A DNA stretch of 64,000 bases from JASSUD01 sp031963405. Lineage in GTDB: Bacteria; Pseudomonadota; Gammaproteobacteria; Burkholderiales; Burkholderiaceae. Of the stretch, positions 9,301-16,988 are shown in pieces. The stretch is from contig JASSUJ010000001.1 in the NCBI GenBank assembly GCA_031963405.1, forward strand, positions 992,001 through 1,056,000, given 5' to 3'. Under the pieces are notes generated by a model. It was given only the letters and a program-made list of their open reading frames with translations, did no database searches and was not told where the DNA came from. Position 1 is the first letter of the stretch; each line of letters starts with the position of its first letter. A program made the translations under genes and the position numbers.

Positions 9301-11609
9301 GTCTGGATGAAGTGCTTCATCTGCTTGGCCTGCGAAACCGGTATTATGGTCGGGTTGTCAAGATAGGCCGTGACGTTTTTCGGGCTAAAGCCCACCGTCT
9401 CCAATTCCAGCTCCATCGGATCGGCCTGCTTCAAATCGACATAAGGCCGAGAGGTAATGACCACCGCAGGTTGATTGAGTAACTGTTTAAGAAACCCAGA
9501 CATCGGTTCGTGTTCGCCCCATTCCTGCGCAATTTCATCCCAACCATCGATTACAAAGAGCGTTTTATCTTTGGCCTCTCCGTTAATTTGCGCGGTAAGC
9601 GTCTTCGCTAAAGACTGACCTTTGGGATGACTCTGAAAGTAAATTTCGTGAAACAGGGTCGCTAGATCACAGCTTGTTTTACCCTTCAACGTACGCAGCG
9701 GAATCCACAGCACATAGTCAAAGCGATCTCGCCATTGCCCTTTCTGCGTATATTCAAAGATGATTTTTTTGGATAGCGTCGTTTTACCCACGCCCGCCCG
9801 ACCTCGAATCAAAATTCGTTTCGGGGTTACCGTCTTGTCCTTGCTTAATACGCGAGGCTCAAACAGCTCTTCCAGGGACACTAATTTCTGGGAATTGGAA
9901 TGGATGGCTTCGGCACTCGGTAAGCGATGAAAGTGATTTTGCGTTGCCTCTTCCTTAGATTTTTTCGCTTCTTCTTCCTTGCTTGCTTTCTCTTTCTCAT
10001 GCTCCACAACCGCCAGATTGATATAGCAATGCTCCATCGGCAGAGGTAGGCCAGATAGACGTTGTATGGCTAAGCGTTTAGCAGAATACGACGCCTCCAA
10101 AGCGGCTCGAAGTTGATCAGGCTCAACCAGAGATTCACCGTTGATTTGTTTGATTTCTGTCAGGATGCGCTCATACGCTTTATGAATATTCAGTTCCCGG
10201 AAATCAGCGCTGTGATCTTGTTTCAGGGCATCAAGCGCGATCACACAAGCCTGATTCAAAAACAATGAAAATTCCTCCGCCATCAAAGTATGTGCTTGAT
10301 CTTCTCGTAATTTCTGCAAGCACGCTTGATAGATTTTTTCTTCCACCAGCGCTACGCAACGCTCTTGCTTCACTAACAGCCGTTTTAAAAGTTTGAAAAA
10401 ACCTACATACAAACCCTCATCCTGATACGTCTGCCGTCCATTCCACATGTTAGGCGTGCGCCAAGTAGAGTCTTCGATGCGAATCGTCGTCGAATCAATA
10501 ATAAACTTTGGCAAACATTGCTGAGCAGTACTATTGAGTAACAGAGGAATAATGCCGTGCTTGTCCTTGTTGTGCTCATAACGGATTTGCAAGAACGCCA
10601 ATTCCGTCAGCACATGGTGAAATTCCTTTTCGTTTAAATTCGCGTCGACCACCTTGCGTATTGCAGCCTCAACCTGAGTAAAGTCATCAGTGCGATCACA
10701 AATTTCCTGATAAGCACGTTGAATCGCCTCATAAAAACCCTGATAGTACGGTGAGGCCATATAGTGGCCCAACAGTTCTGAGCCACACAGCACCACATAA
10801 TCTACCGAGCCTGCATGGTTGGGTAATAAACAGAGTTGGCTGGATAGGATGTCGTTGGCTTTAGCCGTGTCTTCCACGGTTGCGGGACACGGTAAAGCCT
10901 GATGGCCACTGGCTGAGCGATCAGAATACAAATCGGCACGCAGATGAGATAACCATTGAATCACACGTTGCGAGGCTTCTGCATCGGCCTTCTTGCCCAG
11001 TCGATTGTTATTATGTGCATAAACCAAAAACAAGCTCGGCGAGCTTTGACACAAATCTAAATCCTGAAATTGTTTCAGAATAGTGGTAAAGACTTGTGCC
11101 ACCCATTGATGTTTTTCTTGCGGGCAGGCTTGCGCTACCTTAGGCGATGACGTTAAGGAAACTCTCGAAGGAAAAAACTCAGCAGATTGAGCCAAACCAA
11201 TGGCTCTATTCATGAAAGGGGTTAAAGCAGCAGTCGATGCAGCTGGTATAGCTTCATGACCCCATGCTTGCGCTTTTTCATAACTCTTCTGTGCTTTGCC
11301 CAGTTTCCCGAGACTTTTCAAAATTTCTGCACGTTCAAAATAAACCTCAGCGATACGTTGCCGCAAAGACTCATCTTCTGGAGTCTGAGGGACACTTGCT
11401 TGGTTCACCGCATTTTTTATCTCTGATAAGGGGACGAGTTGGCGTGCATCCGCTATATTTCTGAAAGTGACTTTTGCTCGGTCAAAAAAGGTTAAAGCTA
11501 TCTCACCATACTGCACCTTATATAGCCGAGCTTGCTCCAAATCGCTTTGCGCTTGCATCTGCAGATGTTTATTAATCAAATCTTGGGGAATTGGGCTAGC
11601 AGCAAGCAT
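6318..11609 (-). CDS. NLR-like protein: possible TIR-like domain, NACHT NTPase, HEAT repeats
   Basis: A 1,763-residue STAND protein. Residues 15-115 are helical and TPR-like. Residues about 188-360 resemble a TIR/SEFIR fold: a first strand (LFLVYAH), an amphipathic helix (VIQWLSHLRADLY), a strand ending in VVLCGSELLG, and VLTELAFLQIR leading to IIPLLL; this is inference from motif order. About 590-900 is a NACHT domain: Walker A GRAGVGKTTLSK near 600, Walker B TLFVIDGWDE near 685, sensor-like VVITSRPY, then a helical part. About 1088-1678 are eighteen 33-residue HEAT-like repeats, followed by a unique C-terminus. Such proteins sense a ligand through the repeats, oligomerise with ATP and activate the N-terminal effector. 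It could be an anti-phage sensor or a host-acting symbiosis factor; no PIP box or signal peptide is seen. The start is the first ATG and lacks a clear ribosome binding site. Confidence 0.85.
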   Translation of the reverse strand: MLAASPIPQDLINKHLQMQAQSDLEQARLYKVQYGEIALTFFDRAKVTFRNIADARQLVPLSEIKNAVNQASVPQTPEDESLRQRIAEVYFERAEILKSLGKLGKAQKSYEKAQAWGHEAIPAASTAALTPFMNRAIGLAQSAEFFPSRVSLTSSPKVAQACPQEKHQWVAQVFTTILKQFQDLDLCQSSPSLFLVYAHNNNRLGKKADAEASQRVIQWLSHLRADLYSDRSASGHQALPCPATVEDTAKANDILSSQLCLLPNHAGSVDYVVLCGSELLGHYMASPYYQGFYEAIQRAYQEICDRTDDFTQVEAAIRKVVDANLNEKEFHHVLTELAFLQIRYEHNKDKHGIIPLLLNSTAQQCLPKFIIDSTTIRIEDSTWRTPNMWNGRQTYQDEGLYVGFFKLLKRLLVKQERCVALVEEKIYQACLQKLREDQAHTLMAEEFSLFLNQACVIALDALKQDHSADFRELNIHKAYERILTEIKQINGESLVEPDQLRAALEASYSAKRLAIQRLSGLPLPMEHCYINLAVVEHEKEKASKEEEAKKSKEEATQNHFHRLPSAEAIHSNSQKLVSLEELFEPRVLSKDKTVTPKRILIRGRAGVGKTTLSKKIIFEYTQKGQWRDRFDYVLWIPLRTLKGKTSCDLATLFHEIYFQSHPKGQSLAKTLTAQINGEAKDKTLFVIDGWDEIAQEWGEHEPMSGFLKQLLNQPAVVITSRPYVDLKQADPMELELETVGFSPKNVTAYLDNPTIIPVSQAKQMKHFIQTNAFLQELVNVPIQLDALCYSWDEIKRIQQKVPGAMTVTVLYQAMMNKLWRKDILALGKREGAELLTASHINALSPSRIERVVKTEQDFLSTLAFQGLQNNQIEFHQGDLHALIEQLEAQGEVLPFTLEANLKKISFLRTDDAEENRCSYHFMHLTFQEFLAAKHFVQHWETEREITLLSLNSKQWTKTSPDAFVHQHKYNPRYEIFWWFVSGLLRGEALNRFFRLLEAEPRDLFGAAHQRLLINVLHEASRTPGIELAPTIRDRLEQGLEQWLRLEMAQTGEGTLASVPTFPEHALLQCLKAAKSERAKKKLACALGNRPALSASALAALIALMKDPESWVRSSAADALGLQSSLPASALEALIASIQDRDWPAKHSAVAALAQQSSLPAWALEALIALTKNADRDVKLNAAKLLAHQSLLSASALTALIALTKYPDWQVKCSAACGLSLPRLPASAVEALIALTKDPAREVKCRTADALGQRSSLPASALAALIALTKETSTDVKRSAVKALGQQSSLPAAAVEALIAFTKDADSWLRGYAADALGTQPSLPASALEALIALMKDPDSEAKHSAVKALRKQSSLPASALAALIALTKDLDRWVRCRTADVLGQQSPLPASALEALIRLIKEPDWEVGYYAANALGQQSSLSASAVEVLIALTKETNTKVKCRAADALGQQPSLPASAAEALIALMKDSNWEVKRSTADALGQQSSLPASAVEALSALTRDADGYVRRRAADVLGKQSSLPASALAALIALTKDRNSEVKRSAAKALGKQSSLPLSALAALIALMKDTNSKVKRSAAKALGKQSSLPASALAALIALTKDPDSDAKLSAVKALGKQSPLPDSALEALIALMKDSGWEVKSCAAEVLGQQPSLPAWALVALISLMRDRGAQYSAAKVLAKHLRTLYRLLPRLNSQAIALIYTECLLKQRFDQGAPFYIQEGSLYFYTAQGLQSVPFSDANQEAKFKQAIQQAQQAANLPLALRD
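6575..8347 (-). repeat. Tandem 99-bp coding repeats (18 HEAT-like units)
   Basis: Inside the NACHT gene, seventeen full units and one shortened last unit of about 33 codons follow each other, each close to LPASALEALIALTKDPDxxV followed by KxxAADALGQQSS; one unit has 32 codons. Helix A (LPASALEALIALT) is almost invariant also at DNA level, while the turn and start of helix B vary (for example DPDSE, DSNWE, ETNTK, DADSW), as expected for a ligand-facing surface. The DNA identity suggests recent amplification by unequal recombination. Confidence 0.9.
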
Positions 11610-11903
11610 ATTGTTATTTTTGGGCTTAATCGTTGGATGTTTTTGATGAGTACTGACGAGCCGACGAGCCTATCAGAGAGAAGTAACAGCGTGCGAGAGG
11701 GTAAATGATTGAATTTATATCTTTAGTGAATTAAATTCTTTTTCACAGTTTCACACTTTTAGGCTTGAATTCCAGAAATTGAATATCCAGAGATTATCCC
11801 GATAGTTGAATGGGCTATAAATCGTAAAGTCCTGAGACTTTTGTGCGCAAGCAATTGGCCCTTCAATTCGATATCCAGAGCTAGCTGATTCTTTATATAG
11901 CTG

Positions 11904-12421
11904 TTGCCTCCTCACCAGCAAGATCTCATGAAATTTGCGCTAGCAGTAGGTTGGCGTAAGAGCAACATCCTCGAGTTGGAATGGAGTCAAGTAGATTTAT
12001 TGAAAGAGTCAGCGCGGATTCACGCTGATCAGACTAAGGCAGGCGAAGCACTAGGCACCCCCTTAAATAAAAAGGCGTTAGAGATATTAGAACGCCAAAG
12101 TGGGAGGCATCTAAAGCGAGTATTTACCTATCGAGGCAAACCTATTAAGGAGGTGAATACAAAAGCCTGGCGTAAAGCCATAGCAGCGGTAGGACTTAAA
12201 GTATTTCGTTGGCACGACTTACGGCACACGTGGGCCAGTTGGCATGTCCAACGCGGTACGCCCTGTATGTGCCTAAGGAATTAGGGGGACGGGAAACGCT
12301 AGAGATGGTGCAGCGGTATGCGCATTTATCATCGGCACATCTAGCGCAATGGGTGCAATCCCATACAACCTTCACACCGCCAGAATTGCATAGAGTGTGC
12401 ACTGAAAAGGCGGCGGCTTAG
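11904..12421 (+). pseudogene. Tyrosine recombinase, catalytic domain, frameshifted
   Basis: The frame from 11904 gives the integrase catalytic domain: a first Arg region (LAVGWRKSNILELEWSQVDL), a Lys-hairpin with QTKAGEALGTPLN, and the box WHDLRHTWASWHVQRGTP. About 12263 a single-base deletion moves the rest into another frame, where YVPKELGGRETLEMVQRYAH continues with the catalytic Tyr. All catalytic residues exist, but in two frames, and the N-terminal core-binding domain is missing. It points toward and ends 65 bp from the 3' end of tRNA-Lys, the classic position of an integrase that used the tRNA as attachment site. Confidence 0.8.
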
Positions 12422-12485
12422 GTGTAATTTAGCTGAAGTGGCTTTCAACTAAATTATGCTTCTTGGCTGAAACCCTTGATATTCT

Positions 12486-12561
12486 TGGTGGGGCATGCAG
12501 GGGTCGAACCTGCGACCGTCAGATTAAGAGTCTGCTGCTCTACCAACTGAGCTAATGCCCC
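12486..12561 (-). tRNA. tRNA-Lys (anticodon CUU)
   Basis: The minus strand from 12561 to 12486 folds as a standard 76-nt tRNA: acceptor GGGGCAT pairing with ATGCCCC, D-arm GCTCAGTTGGTAGAGC, anticodon loop CTCTTAA with CTT at the central positions (codon AAG), and T-arm GGTTCGACCCC. The terminal CCA is encoded. Its 3' end faces the integrase pseudogene at 11904-12421. Confidence 0.95.
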
Positions 12562-13093
12562 ACAATGCTGCGCAGTATAACAAAGGGCACTATGTGACTC
12601 AACCGCTTTGCTTTGTAATTTTTAAGCAGATTAGCGGCTCCTACTCCTCCTCTCTCCTGGCCTTATCTAAACATCTTTGGCCTTAGCTATTTGGCATGCT
12701 GAAGGAACTTCCTTTCGGGAAGGAGCAGAAATTGTTGATAATTTGGGCGACGTTAAATAGCTAAGCCCTGCTACGAAATAAAATTGGCTGTTTCAGCAGG
12801 GTAATGACACTGGATGTAAAAAAGAAATTCGTGAAATGAAACACATTGATCAAGCGATAGAAAAATTAGGCCGCCTCATAAAAAAACATAGCCCATGCCC
12901 ATTTTCTCGCGGAGTGTGTATTGTGCTGCTTGATATATGGCGTTTTTTCTGATAAATAATTTCTCACGGAATATCTCTTAAATAGCGCTTCGCCAAATAC
13001 AGTTTAAGTAACACTTACTTAGTTGGCATATTTGGCAAGAAATAAGGTCAAACTCAAATCAACGCAAAATTGATAATTTTCTAGAGAATAAAT
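12562..13093. other. Intergenic stretch
   Basis: 532 bp between tRNA-Lys and the next gene. A 39-codon frame at about 12838-12957 (beginning MKHIDQAIEKLG) has no ribosome binding site and no recognisable domain. A single TTCGC near 12991 is not followed by a second PIP half-site. I see nothing else. Confidence 0.4.
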
Positions 13094-13912
13094 ATGACTG
13101 CTCCACTTGCTCACTCGACTGCTACGAGCATCAATCAAAGCGCTACCCTCTTGAACCGTCAACGCTCTTATCACAATACTGATGCACCTGCAGAAGCGTT
13201 CATTGTTGCAGATGTTAATTCTATGGGTGATGGCTTACCGCCTCTAAGGGAGCAATTTGCCAAATTAGAAGAAAACCTTAGGGAATGGTTAGAAGACATA
13301 AAAACAAGCTTGAATGATTTAGCAAAAGAAGAAAAAAAATCTTTTCACTTCGAAAGGCTTGCACATAGGGTAGTGAGATCACTACTTGAAGATCTATTAG
13401 CCGAGGTTGGCAAGAAAAGCATCATTGAAAATAAAATGCTGAATCATTTTTATAGGGAAAAGACCCATCAGCATGCCACAGACTTGATCAAATATATTGA
13501 TGAAAAATTATTGCCTCTCGCTGATGAATTACTCAGTGACGAAGCCTCCCAAAACAGGGAAGAAAGGTATGAAAGCGAACTAGAACTACGTCAAATGTGC
13601 CGAGTCGCATTAGAAGGGAGGCCAATTATAGAAAAATTGTGGGAAAACAACAGTAAAGCTACTGACTCGAAAGAACACAATAATTTAAAAAACAGCCTAT
13701 CAGCTTTCTTTGCTTTAGTCGGTTTCAAAATATTAAGAGTAAGTACAATAAGCTCAATATTTAATCAAGCTAGCGTTTTATCTGAAACCTTCCAAACTTA
13801 TTATTCGACAGCTTTAACCCGATTTCAGAAGGCCTTCCAGCAAGCTACAAGCCATTTTTCGGCTACGCCAAAGGGGAAGGAGCTCATCAATATGCGAGAA
13901 ATCATCAGCTAG
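13094..13912 (+). CDS. Hypothetical helical protein, possible effector
   Basis: A 272-residue protein of unknown family. The first about 45 residues are rich in Thr, Ser, Ala and Asn, like the PIP-box genes nearby; the rest is strongly helical and charged with no membrane segment apart from a mild hydrophobic stretch near 210-225 (NSLSAFFALVGFKIL). The start follows a weak GAGAATAA spacer. It sits between tRNA-Lys and the T3SS chaperone block. I found only one PIP half-site upstream, so HrpB-type control is not supported. An effector role is suggested only by composition and neighbourhood. Confidence 0.5.
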   Translation: MTAPLAHSTATSINQSATLLNRQRSYHNTDAPAEAFIVADVNSMGDGLPPLREQFAKLEENLREWLEDIKTSLNDLAKEEKKSFHFERLAHRVVRSLLEDLLAEVGKKSIIENKMLNHFYREKTHQHATDLIKYIDEKLLPLADELLSDEASQNREERYESELELRQMCRVALEGRPIIEKLWENNSKATDSKEHNNLKNSLSAFFALVGFKILRVSTISSIFNQASVLSETFQTYYSTALTRFQKAFQQATSHFSATPKGKELINMREIIS

Positions 13913-14047
13913 ATTCTTAATGGCAAGGGCTGATAGCACAGCAAGCCACGGTTACAAAGGCGATCATAAAAATAGCGAGCACCTTCTCTTGCTTTTTAAA
14001 ATCGCTGAAATAAAAGAACAAGCTAGCGCTAACCGGAAACCAAGTCC

Positions 14048-14677
14048 ATGAATCACCCCTCTCCCCAATCTTTGCAAGAAGCATCAGCAGTAGGGCTAGA
14101 CCCACGTGCTCGCGAGGTGCTGGATAGTTGGTTTGGTGCACCCGATTCAGCTGACTATAACCAAGCTCGGGCACAATGGTTTCAGTCATCTGATACCTTG
14201 GATGCAAAGCTTCGCTCACGCTTTCTTGCTCTTCACCAAGACGCGGCAGCGGGAAAATGTGACGCTTGGGCTGCTACGCCATTAGGCGCCTGTGCGCTGA
14301 TTATCGTGCTTGATCAGTTTTCTCGGAATTTATATCGCAACCAACCACAGGCATTTGCGCAGGATGCGCACGCGCTTGAAATTGCACGCACCCTTATCAA
14401 GCAGAATAAAGATCGGCACTTACCTACCTTCTATCACCGCTGGTTTGTTTATTTACCCTTTGAGCATGATGAATCGATGCAAAGCCAAGATGAGTCGCTA
14501 CATCTATTTACTGCCCTCAAAGAAGAAGCAGGATTAACAGCACCCCTTGAATGGGCCATCAAGCATGCAGAGGTAATCAAACGATTTGGCCGCTATCCGC
14601 ATCGCAATAAAATTCTTGGGCGACCATCAAGTGCGGCAGAAGAGGCTTTCTTGCAAGAGCCCGGTTCATCATTTTGA
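14048..14677 (+). CDS. DUF924 family protein
   Basis: A 209-residue cytoplasmic protein matching the DUF924 family over its full length. Landmarks are VLDSWFG near residue 20, the ARAQWFQ helix, LGACALIIVLDQFSRNLYRN around 75-95, AFAQDAHAL, and WFVYLPFEHDESMQSQDES in the second half, which are the conserved blocks of this all-helical, TPR-like family. Members are widespread in proteobacteria as single genes of unproven biochemical role. It stands alone between two effector-type genes and has normal composition, so it may be an ancestral gene that survived in the accessory block. Confidence 0.85.
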   Translation: MNHPSPQSLQEASAVGLDPRAREVLDSWFGAPDSADYNQARAQWFQSSDTLDAKLRSRFLALHQDAAAGKCDAWAATPLGACALIIVLDQFSRNLYRNQPQAFAQDAHALEIARTLIKQNKDRHLPTFYHRWFVYLPFEHDESMQSQDESLHLFTALKEEAGLTAPLEWAIKHAEVIKRFGRYPHRNKILGRPSSAAEEAFLQEPGSSF

Positions 14678-14736
14678 GTCTAGATTAGCTAGACAAATTT
14701 CAGTGGCTTCCTCGTTCCTGCCTTACCTTTTTGAGC

Positions 14737-14761
14737 TTCGCAGTTAAGTCATCGTCATCGT
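14737..14761 (+). promoter_or_regulatory. Imperfect PIP-like box before the chaperone gene
   Basis: TTCGC, 15 bases, ATCGT: one mismatch (first T of the second half) from the TTCGB-N15-TTCGB consensus. A TTATGC stretch about 29 bp downstream is a partial -10 match. It lies 288 bp before the CesT chaperone start. One mismatch in ten can occur by chance, so this is tentative. The remainder of 14678-15049 shows no gene. Confidence 0.35.
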
Positions 14762-15049
14762 ATCTCGCAAGAAAATTGCGAAAAAGTCTTATGCGTTTAC
14801 AAGCGCATGCCTATCGCCTAAAAAAAGCCAGGCACGATAATTAACTTGTCTAGCCACATATGGGCAGCACTGAATCAGTCCCGAGCAAGAAATACCGAGA
14901 CAGGCGCAAGTAAAGAAAAGAGGTATAGCATTAGTCCGAGCTCATTCAGCGCTTATAGAAAAATTCTTGCACTCGCCACATGCTATTGCACAGTGCGGCT
15001 GAAATACAGGCTAGGCAAACCGCCCCCCTTCCCACTCCAGCTAGCCATT

Positions 15050-15505
15050 ATGAGCACAGAGCGTTATGAAGCCTTACTGCTTGACCTATGTCAGGTGGTA
15101 AATTTTGGCGACCCTAATTATGTTTTGCAGACACGCTCAATGCAGGTTGAAGGGTTTGATGTGCAATTCGAGCATTTCGAAGAAGACATCCATGCCATGT
15201 ATTTGAATTTCCACTATGGCACCGTCACGGCAGGGCGCACCTTAGTGGTTTTTCGGCTGATGCTAGAAGCGAATTTATTGATTTATGCGCAAGATCAAGC
15301 CCAACTTGGGCTTGATTCGGATACAGGCGGAGCTATTTTAATTATTCGCGTGATGATGAGTGACGAAGTAAGCGGCGAATGGCTCGCCGACTTACTCGCC
15401 CACTATGCAGAACATGGTCGTTATTGGCAGAAAAATATCTTTGAATCCACCGATGAAATGTTTGAAGGCATCGCCTCCGGCCAGTTTTCTTGGATACGGG
15501 CTTAA
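15050..15505 (+). CDS. CesT-family type III secretion chaperone
   Basis: I place the start at ATG 15050 (151 residues) because everything upstream in frame is basic, low-complexity and unlike the family, and CesT/Tir-type chaperones are 130-170 residues. The protein is acidic, begins MSTERYEALLLDLCQVV (the conserved first helix), has alternating strands in the middle (FDVQFEHF, AMYLNFHYG, RTLVVFRLMLEANLL) and ends with an acidic helix; LLIY...GGAILIIRVMM matches the dimer-forming strand region. Class I chaperones bind the N-terminal region of a specific effector and deliver it to the T3SS ATPase. The nearest large client candidate is the 1,226-residue protein at 16989. An imperfect PIP box lies upstream. 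Confidence 0.8.
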   Translation: MSTERYEALLLDLCQVVNFGDPNYVLQTRSMQVEGFDVQFEHFEEDIHAMYLNFHYGTVTAGRTLVVFRLMLEANLLIYAQDQAQLGLDSDTGGAILIIRVMMSDEVSGEWLADLLAHYAEHGRYWQKNIFESTDEMFEGIASGQFSWIRA

Positions 15506-15559
15506 GTCAATATCAGCTAGCCTAATTGGGTGCTTAAAGTGAAAGGATCTAATTTTTAA

Positions 15560-16591
15560 TTAGCGCCCAGCAGCGCTCCTAATCGCGTCGCCTATCTGGC
15601 TCAATAAACTTGCAAAAGCCCTCGCAATGTTAAGAGCGAAGCCGCCTAACTTCTCTGCAAATTCCGCTCGTTCTGCCTTGGTTTTACGCTCTATAAAATT
15701 AGCCTCTTTTTGCATCGATTCTAGAAAGCTCGTATAAGCACTTAACTCTTCATGCAATTTATCGAACTTGCCAGCTAAGCCCGGTTCAGGATGCTTGCTG
15801 AGAGTATTCTGTAAATTATTTACTTTAAGCGTCAGAGCTTTTGCTTGCTGGATCGAAGCCTCAATATCTTTATCTATTCCCTTCAACTGATTCGAACGAA
15901 TTCTCCCCTGCAAATCTGTAGATTTATTCCCCAAATTAAAAAGTTCTTTTTCAATTTCATTTGCCGTAGAAGCTAACTTAGGATATCTCCCTAGCAATTT
16001 TCCAAGGCTCGGCGTAGAGGTTTCTGCCACTTCCGGCGCAGCTACATCATGAGATGCTAGAGACCAAGAGGGAGCATTAGCAGAGTTGGAGGGATACTCG
16101 TAAACATAACGGTTATTGCTAGACTCGACATTCGCATAAGAATTTGCGCTGGTAGCATTAGCGGACCGCCCTCCCCTCTTCGGCATACTTTTTATCGCAG
16201 ACCTTCTTGTATTACCAAATGCAATATTCCTAGGCCCGGATTGTGGGTGAGGGGAAGAAGGATAAATGCTATTACTTTCCCTGTTCAAATGGGAACTGTT
16301 TGTCGAAGCAGCATTCTCCTTCCCAAGGCGCTGATAAGGGCGGAATCTATTATTTAGATTAGAGTAATTAACGGCAAGAGACTTAGTTGGCGGCGTTGAG
16401 AAAAAAGAATTAGAAGAAATTGGTAGATTAGAAACCAAGGTCCTCAAAGGACTTGCTCGAGCACTGGCCGCCAGAGAGGAAGGCCCTGGCCTCAAAGAAC
16501 CTACATTACTCGACCCAGATTGCGCGGGCTGTAAACTCGGTTGGCCAATCGGCTGACCGGATGAATTAATACCTTTAGAAGGTCCACCCAT
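15560..16591 (-). CDS. Candidate type III secreted effector, Ser/Asn-rich
   Basis: A 343-residue protein of unknown family with an excellent ribosome binding site (GGGGAGGAA, about 6 bases before ATG). Residues 1-200 are low in complexity and dominated by Ser, Asn, Pro, Gly and Ala, a typical disordered secretion region. Residues about 205-320 form a charged helical, coiled-coil-like part (LGRYPKLASTANEIEKELFN and following), and the C-terminus is amphipathic (FALNIARAFASLLSQIGDAI). A perfect PIP box on the minus strand at 16718-16742 precedes it, and the gene is divergent from the giant effector candidate at 16989. No function can be assigned; an effector role is inferred. Confidence 0.7.
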   Translation of the reverse strand: MGGPSKGINSSGQPIGQPSLQPAQSGSSNVGSLRPGPSSLAASARASPLRTLVSNLPISSNSFFSTPPTKSLAVNYSNLNNRFRPYQRLGKENAASTNSSHLNRESNSIYPSSPHPQSGPRNIAFGNTRRSAIKSMPKRGGRSANATSANSYANVESSNNRYVYEYPSNSANAPSWSLASHDVAAPEVAETSTPSLGKLLGRYPKLASTANEIEKELFNLGNKSTDLQGRIRSNQLKGIDKDIEASIQQAKALTLKVNNLQNTLSKHPEPGLAGKFDKLHEELSAYTSFLESMQKEANFIERKTKAERAEFAEKLGGFALNIARAFASLLSQIGDAIRSAAGR

Positions 16592-16717
16592 TCTCTTCCT
16601 CCCCTAATAAATCTCAGCGCAAACCGCACCGCTGAAATTATTTCATTCAATTAATTTTCATCTCTATTCATCTTTCCCTCTTTATAAAACAGCAAGAGAT
16701 TCCTATGTATTCCAAAT

Positions 16718-16742
16718 ACGAAAGCATGCTGCGCAAGGCGAA
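16718..16742 (-). promoter_or_regulatory. PIP / hrpII box for the minus-strand effector candidate
   Basis: On the minus strand TTCGC (16742-16738), 15 bases, TTCGT (16722-16718): an exact HrpB/HrpX-type site with the same half-sites as the box at 502. An AT-rich TATAAA lies about 32 bp downstream, one base from the TANNNT -10 pattern. The start codon of the 15560-16591 gene is about 127 bp away. Confidence 0.7.
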
Positions 16743-16858
16743 ATAAGCATCTTCTTAAGATTTTTTCTGCAGCACGCGTAGATTGGCGACGAAGGATGGC
16801 GCACAGGTCATGCGCTTGAAATGTCATCTCAATAAATCGACCAACCAATCATTAAATT

Positions 16859-16883
16859 TTCGTAACTAAGCACGTTCTTTCGT
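16859..16883 (+). promoter_or_regulatory. PIP / hrpII box for the 1,226-residue effector candidate
   Basis: TTCGT (16859-16863), 15 bases, TTCGT (16879-16883): an exact TTCGB-N15-TTCGB site, 106 bp before ATG 16989. I do not see a perfect -10 at 30-32 bp. It is separated by 116 bp from the oppositely oriented box at 16718-16742, so 16592-16988 is a divergent regulatory region. Confidence 0.7.
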
Positions 16884-16988
16884 TTTGCGCAGTAGTTGGC
16901 CCGAGAAATAGCGAACAATAAAAGTACAGCCACTTTAAGGTGACTAAACGGTGTCGAAACAATAGCACTGGGCCTGGTCGCAAAGGAA

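Noticed and set aside
12838..12957. 39-codon frame beginning MKHIDQAIEKLG
   Set aside because: Short, without ribosome binding site or similarity; kept only as a note in the intergenic entry.
12985..13015. TTCGC followed 15 bases later by TAACA, upstream of 13094
   Set aside because: The second half-site does not match TTCGB, so I do not call it a PIP box.
14846..15049. N-terminal extension of the CesT chaperone frame
   Set aside because: The 68 extra residues are basic and low-complexity, unlike the acidic chaperone family; the start at 15050 gives the normal length.
16651..16848. 65-codon minus-strand frame over the divergent promoter
   Set aside because: It covers the PIP box region, has no ribosome binding site and no similarity.
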